NCBI RefSeq assembly: GCF_019711685.1
Contig: NZ_JAIGYQ010000010.1
Span: 1-64,000, forward strand
Source: Helicobacter turcicus
GTDB taxonomy: Bacteria > Campylobacterota > Campylobacteria > Campylobacterales > Helicobacteraceae
Direction of reading: 5' to 3'
Length of the DNA: 64,000 nt
Part shown: in pieces, positions 25,684 through 32,997 of the stretch
Position numbering within the stretch: position 1 is the first letter of the stretch
How the letters are laid out: each line of letters starts with the position of its first letter
Translations under genes and position numbers: made by a program
Notes under the pieces: generated by a model
What the model saw: the letters and a program-made list of their open reading frames with translations, nothing else
Databases searched by the model: none
Told to the model about the DNA's origin: nothing

Positions 25684-26403
25684 ATGAACGACAAAGTAAA
25701 AAACATATTCCTTGCCTTGCAAAGCAATTTCAAGATAGGAAATAAGAATCTTTACTTTGGAATTGTGGGGGTAGTTGTTTTAATCCCTTTGACTTTTTGG
25801 CTACTTAGTAGTGAGGAAAAGCAAGATTTAACAAAGAGTTTTGAATCTCAAGAACAAGTTAAGCCCTATACCCCTCCTAAAATGGAAAATCCCTTTGTAA
25901 TGGATAATTTAGAAAAAGATTCCACTATTCAAACTGAAGCTACTCTTCGTCATTCTGAAGTGTTAGCTGAAGAATCTCAAGAATCCAAAAGAGATATTTC
26001 GGCTCAATACGACAATACTAAAGTTCAGAACACGAAGGCTAAAGATTCCAAAGATTCCACCAATTTAAACAAATCCCTAAATCCAAATAATCTAGCTGGA
26101 TTAGAAAAAGACAAACACGAATCTAAAATCCCAACAATGCAAGGCGGAATTAGTGATAATCAATTAGATAATATTAAAAAAATCCTAAAGACACAGAAGC
26201 CACAAAATATGATTGCCTTTTTAAAAGAGATTCAAAAGGATTGTGAGCTTAATAAAAGCAATCTAATCTTTAAATATGAGGGCAGAATCCTAAAGGTAGG
26301 GGATAAACTCAATAATTGGTATGCAATTGAAGAGATTACAAAAAACTATGTAAGATTTAACGCAACAAATTATGCGTATAACTTACGATTCTTAGAGGAA
26401 TAG
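25684..26403 (+). CDS. Bitopic transfer-operon protein with periplasmic domain
   Basis: 239 residues: a short cytoplasmic N-terminus, one membrane segment (about 22-40, LYFGIVGVVVLIPLTFWLL), a Pro/Glu/Asp/Ser-rich linker (about 45-150) and a folded C-terminal domain (about 150-239: LKTQKPQNMIAFLKEIQKDC, LIFKYEGRILKVGDKLNNWY, FNATNYAYNLRFLEE). The end resembles the small beta domain of PilP/TrbI-type or similar periplasmic adaptor proteins; it is not a secure match. The linker includes an in-frame PE-4 repeat (25945-26040). Probably a component of the secretion complex. Confidence 0.5.
   Translation: MNDKVKNIFLALQSNFKIGNKNLYFGIVGVVVLIPLTFWLLSSEEKQDLTKSFESQEQVKPYTPPKMENPFVMDNLEKDSTIQTEATLRHSEVLAEESQESKRDISAQYDNTKVQNTKAKDSKDSTNLNKSLNPNNLAGLEKDKHESKIPTMQGGISDNQLDNIKKILKTQKPQNMIAFLKEIQKDCELNKSNLIFKYEGRILKVGDKLNNWYAIEEITKNYVRFNATNYAYNLRFLEE
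25945..26040 (+). repeat. PE-4 repeat (CATTCTGAA...GAAGAATCTC type), in frame
   Basis: The most complete copy of the repeat. CGTCATTCTGAAG with GAAGAATCTC is followed by AAGAGATATTTCGGC and CAATACGACAAT, which is an imperfect inverted image of the first half. It encodes RHSEVLAEESQESKRDISAQYDN. Partial copies lie in the genes at 10009, 51829, 53294, 54813 and 56944. Confidence 0.6.
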
Positions 26404-26406
26404 AGA

Positions 26407-26628
26407 ATGCATATAGCAGAACTTCTAGCAGAACTTGAATGTGAAATAAGGACATTAAGAATAAAGATAGATTTTATAAGTGAGAAAATCCAAAGCATTA
26501 AGATATTCTGTCTTGAAAATAATCTAAATGAGAAAATGCACCTACAAAATAGTGCAAAAGAGGAAGTAAAAAATAGCAATATGCAACAAATAAAAGTTGC
26601 AAACAAACATAAAAAGGGGAGAGTATGA
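26407..26628 (+). CDS. Small coiled-coil protein with basic end
   Basis: 73 residues, helical and charged (LLAELECEIRTLRIKIDFISEKIQ), probably a dimeric coiled coil, with a Lys-rich C-terminus (NKHKKGRV). No signal or membrane segment. It lies three bases after the previous stop and overlaps the next gene (ATGA at 26625). Not recognised. Confidence 0.5.
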   Translation: MHIAELLAELECEIRTLRIKIDFISEKIQSIKIFCLENNLNEKMHLQNSAKEEVKNSNMQQIKVANKHKKGRV

Positions 26629-27374
26629 GAAAGATTCTATTAATTACCTTGATATTTCTAACACAAGGCTTTTGCTATTATGAAGCCAATGATAAGACAC
26701 TAAGAGATGGATTTGAAGCTGGACTTAAAGCATTAGAGTTTCAAAGAAAAGTTGATGGAGTTAAGCCTACAATAATTAAAGTCAATAAGCCGTATTTGTT
26801 GGTTTTTAATATTTCAAATATGCCAATTCATGAAGCACTATTTTTACAAACTCTAGCCTTTAAAGAGGGCATAGATTCGCATCTTACAAAAGAATCTATT
26901 AGCTTTGGGGAATATGAGAGGGAAATTGATGCAAAAGATATTGCAAAGCTACTTAGCACTAAATTTAAACTCAATGCAAAAGACTTTAGAATCCTAACGC
27001 GAACTAGAGAATTTATCACTTATCCGTATCTATGGAGTGAGACTTATAGCCAAATCTTAAATGAGGCAAGAGAGCTAGGAATAATTGTTGAAACTAAGAT
27101 TTTAAATAAGAAGCCACAGAAAACAAAAACGCAAAACAAACCAAAAAACATTGCGGTGGAGATAATTCTCAAAAATCCTTTAGCAATGGCTTACACTCTT
27201 AAAGGAGATAGTGGCAAAAGCAAGGATTATAAAGAGTTAGGATTAATGGAACAAAGAGGCTATTTATTAGAATCTAAAGTAACCACACTTAGTGGAGAAC
27301 ATTTTGTTAAGGTTAAGGGCGAGAATCTCTACTTTAGCGTAAGTGATGTTAGATTAAGAAATGCTAAGGAGTGA
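26625..27374 (+). CDS. Secreted/periplasmic protein of transfer operon, family with 30555
   Basis: 249 residues with a signal peptide (about 1-17, ILLITLIFLTQGFC) and then a segment with glycine and acidic residues (LRDGFEAGLKALEFQRK). Similar GFEAG(L/V)K motifs occur just after the signal peptide of the 30555 protein, and both have a region of the form PYLWSE/YPQVWQE in the middle. The remainder is mixed alpha/beta and ends in a small beta-rich segment (GEHFVKVKGENLYFSVSDVRL). Probably a periplasmic subunit of the secretion complex. Not assignable to a known VirB class. Confidence 0.5.
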   Translation: MRKILLITLIFLTQGFCYYEANDKTLRDGFEAGLKALEFQRKVDGVKPTIIKVNKPYLLVFNISNMPIHEALFLQTLAFKEGIDSHLTKESISFGEYEREIDAKDIAKLLSTKFKLNAKDFRILTRTREFITYPYLWSETYSQILNEARELGIIVETKILNKKPQKTKTQNKPKNIAVEIILKNPLAMAYTLKGDSGKSKDYKELGLMEQRGYLLESKVTTLSGEHFVKVKGENLYFSVSDVRLRNAKE

Positions 27375-27376
27375 GG

Positions 27377-28030
27377 ATGGGCAAATTTAGTAAGGCATTT
27401 TTAACCGCAGGAAAAAAACATCAAGGCTACGCCACAAGGGCGCAGAACTTAATAAGCCTTGACAATTATAACGCAAAGCATTATAATTGCAACCAAGATG
27501 AATTTTACGGTGTCCATCTTAGCTCCTTTTGGGGCATAAATTTTCACCACAGGGCGCAACCTGCGGTGAACACCCTATCAAAATTATATCAAAATTTCTT
27601 TCATTGCAAATCTGCAAAGCCTTTTTGGAACATAAACAAGATACCAAAAACTTTAAATTTTAGGTATAATTCAAACAAAGGTTTATTACTATGGAGAGAC
27701 ATAGTAACTCCTTTAGCTGTGATTTTCCTAGTTGCGCGAACAACTAGGAATGTTATTGTATCTAATTTCAAAACCCTACTTAAACTATCCCTAATTATCA
27801 CTCTATCTCTAACCTTTAGTGCTTGTAGCTCCAAAGTGCAGACAAATAAGATTCCTCAAAGCACTAAATACCATTTACCAAACACAAGCATAACGTTAAA
27901 AAGTAGTGTAGATGAAAACACAAAGAGAGACTTTGAAAACACCCTAAATGCATTCTTTAAGACAAATGAAAAAGGAGAGTTAGAATCTAATATCTATAAA
28001 GTAGGCATACAAAGAGGGCATTTTAAATGA
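27377..28030 (+). CDS. Putative lipoprotein with two stacked in-frame palindromic elements
   Basis: About 217 residues from the ATG at 27377, six bases after AAGGAG; a GTG at 27371 is in frame. Codons about 15-72 are PE-1 copy C and codons about 88-130 are PE-2 copy 1. After these comes a lipoprotein signal (LSLIITLSLTFSACSS, lipobox Cys near 153) and a mature part of only about 65 residues. Without the elements this would be a VirB7-sized lipoprotein, which fits a transfer operon. How a signal peptide works behind about 135 extra residues is unclear; an internal GTG near 27718 could be the real start. Confidence 0.55.
   Translation: MGKFSKAFLTAGKKHQGYATRAQNLISLDNYNAKHYNCNQDEFYGVHLSSFWGINFHHRAQPAVNTLSKLYQNFFHCKSAKPFWNINKIPKTLNFRYNSNKGLLLWRDIVTPLAVIFLVARTTRNVIVSNFKTLLKLSLIITLSLTFSACSSKVQTNKIPQSTKYHLPNTSITLKSSVDENTKRDFENTLNAFFKTNEKGELESNIYKVGIQRGHFK
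27420..27590 (+). repeat. Palindromic element PE-1, copy C
   Basis: The first hairpin here is CGCC/GGCG instead of TCCCT/AGGGA. The second pairs AATTATAA with TTATAATT, and the last pairs CACAGG with CCTGCG-type bases. It shares CTCCTTTTGGGGCATA with copies B and D and ends in AAATTATATC at 27590. Confidence 0.8.
27641..27762 (+). repeat. Palindromic element PE-2, copy 1
   Basis: 122 bp. It starts ATACCAAAAACTTTAAATTT with GGTAT closing the first stem, followed by TTACTATG/CATAGTAA and the perfect CCTAGTTG/CAACTAGG stem around GCGCGA, and ends ATTGTATC. It is read in frame with PE-1 upstream. The second copy, at 28132, is closely similar over its whole length. Confidence 0.8.
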
Positions 28031-29226
28031 AAAAGATTCTAAACATTACACAAAATAACCTCTTAAATATCATACAAAAAGGAGGGGGATTCCCTAAGGA
28101 ATCCTACCTTGCCACCTTTATTTTAAAATTTATACCAAAAACTTTAAATTTTAGGTATAATCCAAACAAAGGCTTTCTACTATGCTTATTCATAGTATAT
28201 CCTTTAGGTATGAATTTCCTAGTTGCGCGAACAACTAGGAATGTTATTATATCCAAACTCTTCCGCATTATTTTAAACTCTAAAACACAAAAAACTTTTG
28301 CTATCCCCCTCTTTTGCTTAATGCTTTTTAATCTTGCTTTTGCTAACAACTCAAATATCTCAAATAATATCATTCAATCAGCTTCAGAGGGTAGAAATGT
28401 AGTGAGTGAATCTAAGCTTGACCCCATAGAGATTAATAAAAATAGTAGCACACCTTTTAAGAGTGAGACTATATTAAATTGGCATTATGCACTTCAGAGA
28501 GAAAATCCTAGAAGTAAGGAAGTCATAGGCACAACAAGTGAAAATCTATTTGTTAAGAATCTCAAGCAAGAGGAAAAGACAAAAGAGGATAAACAAGATT
28601 CCACACAAGAGCTTGTAGCAGTTAAAGGCTATTGCTTTATAAAAGATGAAATTAATGTAGGCAAACAACCTAGCTCTATTAGGCTTAATTGTCAAAGCAA
28701 TGTAGGAAGCATTACACTCTTTGCAAATCTAGTTAATGTCAATGCAAAAGCCTCTTTAATGGCTGACCCAAAATACATTGAAAAAGATAAAGTAAGATTT
28801 AATGTTAAAAGCGCAGTCGTGCTAAATGAGGAGAAAACTAGCTACAACCTAGCCACCTTTGTAAATGATAGAAAAGTCGCTGAAATTGGCTGGGGAGCAT
28901 TAAGCTATTCAAGCGATGAGCTAAAGAGTGCTACAAATGAATATTTAAAAGCCTTGCAAGAATCCAAGAAAAAGCAAGAAGTGCAATACGCTACTACCAC
29001 AGATGGAGCTGGTAATGCCTATATGCAACCCATTCAAACAACAAACACACAAAAGCCAGAGGTTAGCGACTATTTCTACACTGCTGGAGTAAATATCTTA
29101 GCAGATATTGCAAAATCTACCGCAGAAGTGTTTAAGAAAGACTTGCCCTATCTCTATCAAATCTTACCTAATACAAAAATATGGATTGATTTACAAGTAG
29201 AAAAGAGGGGAGTGTATGTGAGATGA
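28027..29226 (+). CDS. Secreted T4SS-associated protein with in-frame palindromic element
   Basis: 399 residues, coupled by ATGA to the lipoprotein gene. Codons about 36-76 are PE-2 copy 2, preceded by a further hairpin (GGATTCC/GGAATCC near 28087-28104). The true signal segment (TFAIPLFCLMLFNLAFA) comes after it at about 89-106. The mature protein has a folded domain at about 200-310 (VKGYCFIKDEINVGKQPSSI, LNCQSNVGSITLFANLVNV, YNLATFVNDRKVAEIGWGAL) with two Cys that could form a disulphide. It ends with IWIDLQVEKRGVYVR. It may be a core-complex protein in the position of VirB9/VirB10; I do not recognise a defined family. Confidence 0.5.
   Translation: MKKILNITQNNLLNIIQKGGGFPKESYLATFILKFIPKTLNFRYNPNKGFLLCLFIVYPLGMNFLVARTTRNVIISKLFRIILNSKTQKTFAIPLFCLMLFNLAFANNSNISNNIIQSASEGRNVVSESKLDPIEINKNSSTPFKSETILNWHYALQRENPRSKEVIGTTSENLFVKNLKQEEKTKEDKQDSTQELVAVKGYCFIKDEINVGKQPSSIRLNCQSNVGSITLFANLVNVNAKASLMADPKYIEKDKVRFNVKSAVVLNEEKTSYNLATFVNDRKVAEIGWGALSYSSDELKSATNEYLKALQESKKKQEVQYATTTDGAGNAYMQPIQTTNTQKPEVSDYFYTAGVNILADIAKSTAEVFKKDLPYLYQILPNTKIWIDLQVEKRGVYVR
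28132..28254 (+). repeat. Palindromic element PE-2, copy 2
   Basis: 123 bp, same three stems as copy 1, with the middle stem CTACTATG/CATAGTA and an identical CCTAGTTG/CAACTAGG stem. It ends in ATTATATCC. Both copies are in the same reading phase (KTLNFRYN then FLVARTTRNVI). Confidence 0.8.
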
Positions 29227-29227
29227 G

Positions 29228-29536
29228 TTATATGAGTTTAATTAAGGCTAGTAATAATCCAGCAATGGCAAGTTGTGCGGTTACAAGCCACTTTAAAAGG
29301 TCGTATTTGGAATCTGAAATCTCTTTTCTTGTTAAAATAATATCCTCTTTTGTAGCCAACTGCTCTTTTAAGGATTCCTTATCCTTAGCACTTTCCTCTG
29401 CTATGGAATTTACAATCTCTATTGCCTCTTTCTTTAACTCTTGGATTTGCTCATTGCTTTTATTACTAAAATGCTTATTAATGAAATTATCAATTAAAAC
29501 AATGGTGTTACTACTTAATCTCAATGAAGTTTGCAT
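29228..29536 (-). CDS. Small coiled-coil protein with C-terminal membrane anchor
   Basis: 102 residues. A ribbon-helix-helix-like N-terminus (SLRLSSNTIVLIDNFINK), a coiled coil (about 25-70) and a C-terminal membrane segment (about 82-100, WLVTAQLAIAGLLLALIKLI). This arrangement is common in short proteins resembling the DUF1640/CCDC90 group. It is on the minus strand, convergent with the 28027 gene. The long plus-strand frame over this region is not a gene: it opposes three compact minus-strand frames with normal starts. Confidence 0.55.
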   Translation of the reverse strand: MQTSLRLSSNTIVLIDNFINKHFSNKSNEQIQELKKEAIEIVNSIAEESAKDKESLKEQLATKEDIILTRKEISDSKYDLLKWLVTAQLAIAGLLLALIKLI

Positions 29537-29555
29537 AATAAATTCTTTGAATTAT

Positions 29556-29660
29556 CTATCGCTCAATAGAACCAAGCATTTTAATCGTATAAAATACACT
29601 AATAGCGAAGCATACAAGCCCAAAAAGTGCACCAATAAAAGCAAAAGTTTGAGTATCCAT
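29556..29660 (-). CDS. Very small membrane protein (module 1, second gene)
   Basis: 34 residues (MDTQTFAFIGALFGLVCF, then AISVFYTIKMLGSIER), one membrane helix. Its start overlaps the end of the 74-residue gene upstream. The same two-gene arrangement, with similar sequences, is repeated at 31192-31511. Two-protein sets of tiny membrane proteins can be holin-like, toxin-like or exclusion proteins; function unknown. Confidence 0.5.
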   Translation of the reverse strand: MDTQTFAFIGALFGLVCFAISVFYTIKMLGSIER

Positions 29661-29884
29661 TACGAGTCTCCAAATGCATTAAAATATCTGAATAGTTTTT
29701 TTATAACAAACAATGTAGCAAACAACACAATGGCGATTCCAAGAATCGTTAATGTAACTTGTAGTATATTTAAAGATTCCATATTAACCACCAAATATGC
29801 AAACATACTAAACAGCGCCGTTAAAAAGGCTAAAAGCAATGTTTTAAACAAGTCAATTAATTTTTCTAGTTTTTTGCCACACAT
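29660..29884 (-). CDS. Small two-helix membrane protein (module 1, first gene)
   Basis: 74 residues with two membrane helices (about 14-33 and 40-62). The segment LLLAFLTALFSMFAYLVVN is almost the same as in the 75-residue protein at 31284 (LLLAFLTALFGMFAYLVVN), so the two are paralogues. The next gene overlaps its stop. Not recognised beyond this duplication. Confidence 0.55.
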   Translation of the reverse strand: MCGKKLEKLIDLFKTLLLAFLTALFSMFAYLVVNMESLNILQVTLTILGIAIVLFATLFVIKKLFRYFNAFGDS

Positions 29885-30056
29885 TATTTTATTCTATCTT
29901 AAATTTGCTAAATCTACTCTAAAGCCCTTTAATATGGAATCGCACTCCTCCTTTTTAAAGCGTAAAAACCAACTGCATTGCGATTCCATACTAAAGGGCT
30001 TATGTAAAAGTTTGCGTTTAGTTAAAATATTGCATTTTTCAAAAGAGGAATGCAAA

Positions 30057-30293
30057 ATGAAAATTGATAGGCTAAAAGAGGAAGTGGCGAATATTAGACG
30101 CACTCAAAATGTAATTGCAGTCGCCTTAATGGGTGTAATAGGCTATTTATTTACAGCATTTAAAGAGCCGCACGACTTAAGAATGGTGCTATCAGCATTT
30201 ACTATCGGAGTTTTAATATTTCTGTTAAGCACAAAAAGTATTGATATGAAATGCAAATTAAAAGAACTTGAAAACGCAAAAAGTGAGGATTAA
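30057..30293 (+). CDS. Small membrane protein, paralogue of the frameshifted gene at 36234
   Basis: 78 residues starting at the ATG at 30057 behind GAGGA inside a hairpin (TTGCATT/AATGCAA). The N-terminus is basic and helical (MKIDRLKEEVANIRRTQN), followed by two membrane segments (about 19-34 and 43-60) and a charged end (KLKELENAKSED). The same gene, frameshifted, lies after the Fic gene at 36234. A fragment encoding VANIRRTQN forms the end of the CtkA-like gene at 38214. It overlaps the next gene by one base (TAAATGG region). Confidence 0.6.
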   Translation: MKIDRLKEEVANIRRTQNVIAVALMGVIGYLFTAFKEPHDLRMVLSAFTIGVLIFLLSTKSIDMKCKLKELENAKSED

Positions 30294-30506
30294 ATGGAAA
30301 CAATAATACAAGAATTAACACAAGAACTTTCAAGCCTTAGCTCTTTGCAATTATTTTGCTGGTGCTTTATTTTATTAGAATTATTTTTAGCTCTTATTTA
30401 TTTTTTATTTTTTGAAGAATCTGTTAGCAAATGGTGTATAAAAATAAGAGAACAAAAAGAGCAAGAAAAAAGAAAAGAGCTTGAAAAGACAAAAAGTGAG
30501 GATTAA
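30294..30506 (+). CDS. Small membrane protein following the 30057 gene
   Basis: 70 residues: METIIQELTQELSSLSSL, a hydrophobic segment (about 19-44), then a highly charged end (REQKEQEKRKELEKTKSED). The end resembles that of the gene before it (ELENAKSED), suggesting ancient duplication. Right after it a 12-codon fragment (30507-30545, MEAIIQEFKNLT) repeats its start and then stops, a truncated further copy. A shorter relative (MQMFSNMTWFEIF) follows the frameshifted gene near 36464. Confidence 0.5.
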   Translation: METIIQELTQELSSLSSLQLFCWCFILLELFLALIYFLFFEESVSKWCIKIREQKEQEKRKELEKTKSED

Positions 30507-30554
30507 ATGGAAGCGATAATACAAGAATTTAAAAACTTAACATAAGGAGAAAAT

Positions 30555-31184
30555 ATGAAATATTTAAAAATCACTCTATTGCTAATTACTCTAAACACAC
30601 TAGCTTTAGCTGATTCTACTGAAGACTTTTTCTATAAAAGAGGCTATGAGGGTGGATATAATGCTGGATTTGAAGCTGGAGTTAAAGAAGCCTTTAAAGA
30701 AGCAAAGGCAATGCTAAGTAAATACAATGATTATTTAAAATCTTATGAAATAGGCAAATATCTAATCAAAGCACAAAACCTAACCTATCCACAAGTATGG
30801 CAGGAAAAAGATAGCAAAGGGGGCTTTAGACTTAGAATCCTACCAAGTGAGATACAAAGCGAACTAAATGTTGAGGAATTATTTGCTAAGTTTGCTACTA
30901 TTCCAAGCATTCAAAGCACATTAGAGGATAAGCTAGAATTATCACTCAACGAGAAAAATAGCGTGTATCTCTCAAATAGGGATTCTAACATTAACTCTCT
31001 CCCGCAAAACCCAAATGAAAACACCAACAAACACACATTATTGATAAATAAGAGTGCAAAGAATTTAGAGATTCTAAAGAGGGCTAATGTAGTTTTTTCT
31101 GATGAGGGAGAAACTTATAATGTGCTTTTCTTTACAAACACAGAAAAAGAGAACTTCTGTGCGCAATTTGAGATATGTAGGTAA
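30555..31184 (+). CDS. Secreted protein of transfer operon, family with 26625
   Basis: 209 residues with a signal peptide (about 1-20, ending ALA) and a Gly/Ala-rich repeat-like segment (YEGGYNAGFEAGVKEAFKEA), as at the same place in the 26625 protein, then YPQVWQEKDSKGGFRLRILP. A Ser/Asn-rich linker (about 135-165) leads to a C-terminal domain (ANVVFSDEGETYNVLFFTNT) that ends in CAQFEICR. Probably periplasmic. Starts after AAGGAG. A role in the secretion complex is inferred from location and from its paralogue. Confidence 0.5.
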   Translation: MKYLKITLLLITLNTLALADSTEDFFYKRGYEGGYNAGFEAGVKEAFKEAKAMLSKYNDYLKSYEIGKYLIKAQNLTYPQVWQEKDSKGGFRLRILPSEIQSELNVEELFAKFATIPSIQSTLEDKLELSLNEKNSVYLSNRDSNINSLPQNPNENTNKHTLLINKSAKNLEILKRANVVFSDEGETYNVLFFTNTEKENFCAQFEICR

Positions 31185-31191
31185 GGGAGAG

Positions 31192-31287
31192 TTAGTGCAT
31201 ACTTTTAAGCAAATAACGCATACTAAAATATATGCCACCCAAAGCCAACAAAGCACCAAATATCGTAAGGGCTATATCAAAAGTCAT
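31192..31287 (-). CDS. Very small membrane protein (module 2, second gene)
   Basis: 31 residues (MTFDIALTIFGALLALGG, IYFSMRYLLKSMH), one membrane helix. It starts with ATGA overlapping the stop of the 75-residue gene. It is the counterpart of 29556-29660. It lies convergent to and just downstream of the 30555 gene. Confidence 0.5.
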   Translation of the reverse strand: MTFDIALTIFGALLALGGIYFSMRYLLKSMH

Positions 31288-31511
31288 TTTAAATCCTTTA
31301 ATGTCTTAAATTCTACGCTTAAGAATTTCAATAAAACAATAATTACCAAAAGCGTGATTATTATGCCTATTATTGTTAAGAATATTTGCCAAATTGCTAA
31401 AAGACTAAAATTTACAACCAAATACGCAAACATACCAAATAATGCAGTTAAAAACGCTAGTAGAAATGTCTTTAAAAATTCTATTTTTATTTTCGTTTTT
31501 TCTAAATCCAT
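31284..31511 (-). CDS. Small two-helix membrane protein (module 2, first gene)
   Basis: 75 residues with two membrane helices (about 15-34 and 42-62), paralogue of 29660-29884. The conserved part is the first helix, FLTALFGMFAYLVVN; the second helix is only similar in character. Together with the 31-residue gene it forms a duplicated two-gene module on the minus strand, embedded in a plus-strand transfer operon. It may therefore have been inserted twice. Confidence 0.55.
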   Translation of the reverse strand: MDLEKTKIKIEFLKTFLLAFLTALFGMFAYLVVNFSLLAIWQIFLTIIGIIITLLVIIVLLKFLSVEFKTLKDLK

Positions 31512-31549
31512 AAATTTATTATATCACATTTATTCTACAAGGAGATTCT

Positions 31550-32692
31550 ATGTTTAAAACAATCCCAATAATTTGCGCCCTTACAATGCTTTTTAGCCTA
31601 AATTTAAATGCCATCTCCTTAGATGATATGCTAAATAAAGGTAAAGATGAAGTTTTAGGTGGAATCAAAAATAAAGTCTTTGAAAACCTAGATGCGCATT
31701 ATAAAAAAATTTTTGAGGAAGGATTATCGCTTACACAATCCTGCTTTGATTTAAGCAGTGATATTAATCTAAATGATGTAGATTTCTGTGCCATTGCAGA
31801 TAAACTTGATAATCTAAAGATAAATGCTTGTAGCATTATAGGAGGCAGTGGAAGCAAGAACATAAGCGTAAGTGGAGCAAGAAAGCTATGTCTTGATAAG
31901 GCAAGAGAGTTTGAAGACTATGCCTCAAAAAGAGCAATAGATGTGATTGAAAACTCTATTTTAAACACAAGTAAAGATAAAGATTCCTTTAGCGCGAAAC
32001 TTCCTAATGGCAAAAGCCTTAGTGAATTTTATAAGAATTGGGAAGTGAGTTCTATCCTAAAAGATCCTAGCCCTACTAATATCGTAGGAAACTATCTAAA
32101 AGGTGGCGACCTTGAAGTCGTGGCACTCTTTATGGAATATGCTAGAAGTGCTAAGGGGGATAAGGATATTAATGCATTTAAGATTGAAGATTTAAAAGCC
32201 CCAAAAAGCATTGAGGAATACAAAAAAGGCATTAAAGAGAATATAGAGACACAAAGAAAGCTAATAGAAAGCACAAATATAAACAATGTAGGCTCTCTAG
32301 TTAAATCAAAACTCAATCAAAGCAATAACACAAAAGAAGCAAAAGAAGTGGTTGAAAAACTAAAACAAGAGTTTGATTTAGCTAAAAATAGTGAAATCTC
32401 TTATAAATTAGCCAATGCAAATTACAAAAAGATTCCAATCCCAACACAAGAATACATAGAATCCTTTAGGATAGATACAAGACCAAAGCTAATTGCACAA
32501 ATTAGAAAGCAACAAGCATTTGAGAGTGCAATCATCGCTGAAATAGAGGAGAAGTGGAATCGCAAATATGAATTAGCAAAGCTCATTGCAGATAAAGAAA
32601 TGATAATGGCTCAAGAATTTGATAGGGAGAGCGCAAAAGCAGAGATAGAAAAGATAGTGGCAAATGCAGGAAGTGAAAGTGGGAAAGATTAG
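31550..32692 (+). CDS. Secreted protein of transfer operon (unknown)
   Basis: 380 residues, strong AAGGAG site, signal peptide (about 1-22, ending LNA). The mature N-terminal third contains four Cys (SCFDLSS, DFCAIADK, INACSIIGG, KLCLDKA) at spacings that would allow two disulphides. The rest is largely helical, with a long coiled coil around 220-260 and 330-375. Size and plan are compatible with a periplasmic factor such as the TraH- or VirB5-like proteins of other systems, but I see no family signature. It starts a gene run continuing to virD4. Confidence 0.5.
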   Translation: MFKTIPIICALTMLFSLNLNAISLDDMLNKGKDEVLGGIKNKVFENLDAHYKKIFEEGLSLTQSCFDLSSDINLNDVDFCAIADKLDNLKINACSIIGGSGSKNISVSGARKLCLDKAREFEDYASKRAIDVIENSILNTSKDKDSFSAKLPNGKSLSEFYKNWEVSSILKDPSPTNIVGNYLKGGDLEVVALFMEYARSAKGDKDINAFKIEDLKAPKSIEEYKKGIKENIETQRKLIESTNINNVGSLVKSKLNQSNNTKEAKEVVEKLKQEFDLAKNSEISYKLANANYKKIPIPTQEYIESFRIDTRPKLIAQIRKQQAFESAIIAEIEEKWNRKYELAKLIADKEMIMAQEFDRESAKAEIEKIVANAGSESGKD

Positions 32693-32724
32693 AGTAACAC
32701 AAAAACCACCGCAAAAGGACGCCA

Positions 32725-32997
32725 ATGCAAAAAATCTCTAATGATGAAGTCATTTCTAAAAAGCAATACACACTAAAGCTAAAGCCCATGTATTTTGCAC
32801 TTACAAGATTAAATGTATTTGCCATTGTGCTTTGCTTTATATTGCTTGATTCAAAGAACTTTTTAATGTTTTATCCACCCATTGCCTTTTTACTCTATCG
32901 TTTTTGTTTTAAAGAGACTAAGCTAAGTAATCCTTATACAATCTTTCTTTTTAAGCATTGGGGCAGATTTATTAGGATTCTAAGGGGGATAAAGTGA
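32725..32997 (+). CDS. VirB3/TraL-like small membrane protein candidate
   Basis: 90 residues: a short cytosolic N-terminus, two adjacent membrane segments (about 28-42 and 46-60) forming a hairpin, and a basic C-terminus (HWGRFIRILRGIK). This is the size and topology of VirB3/TraL proteins, which sit in the inner membrane and work with VirB4. The assignment rests on topology and context. It overlaps the next gene (GTGA at 32994). Confidence 0.4.
   Translation: MQKISNDEVISKKQYTLKLKPMYFALTRLNVFAIVLCFILLDSKNFLMFYPPIAFLLYRFCFKETKLSNPYTIFLFKHWGRFIRILRGIK

Noticed and set aside
29223-30293. A 356-codon plus-strand ORF
   Set aside because: It runs opposite three compact minus-strand genes with overlapping starts and stops and clear membrane topology, one of which has a paralogue elsewhere. 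Only its last 78 codons (from 30057) look like a real gene, with their own ribosome-binding site.
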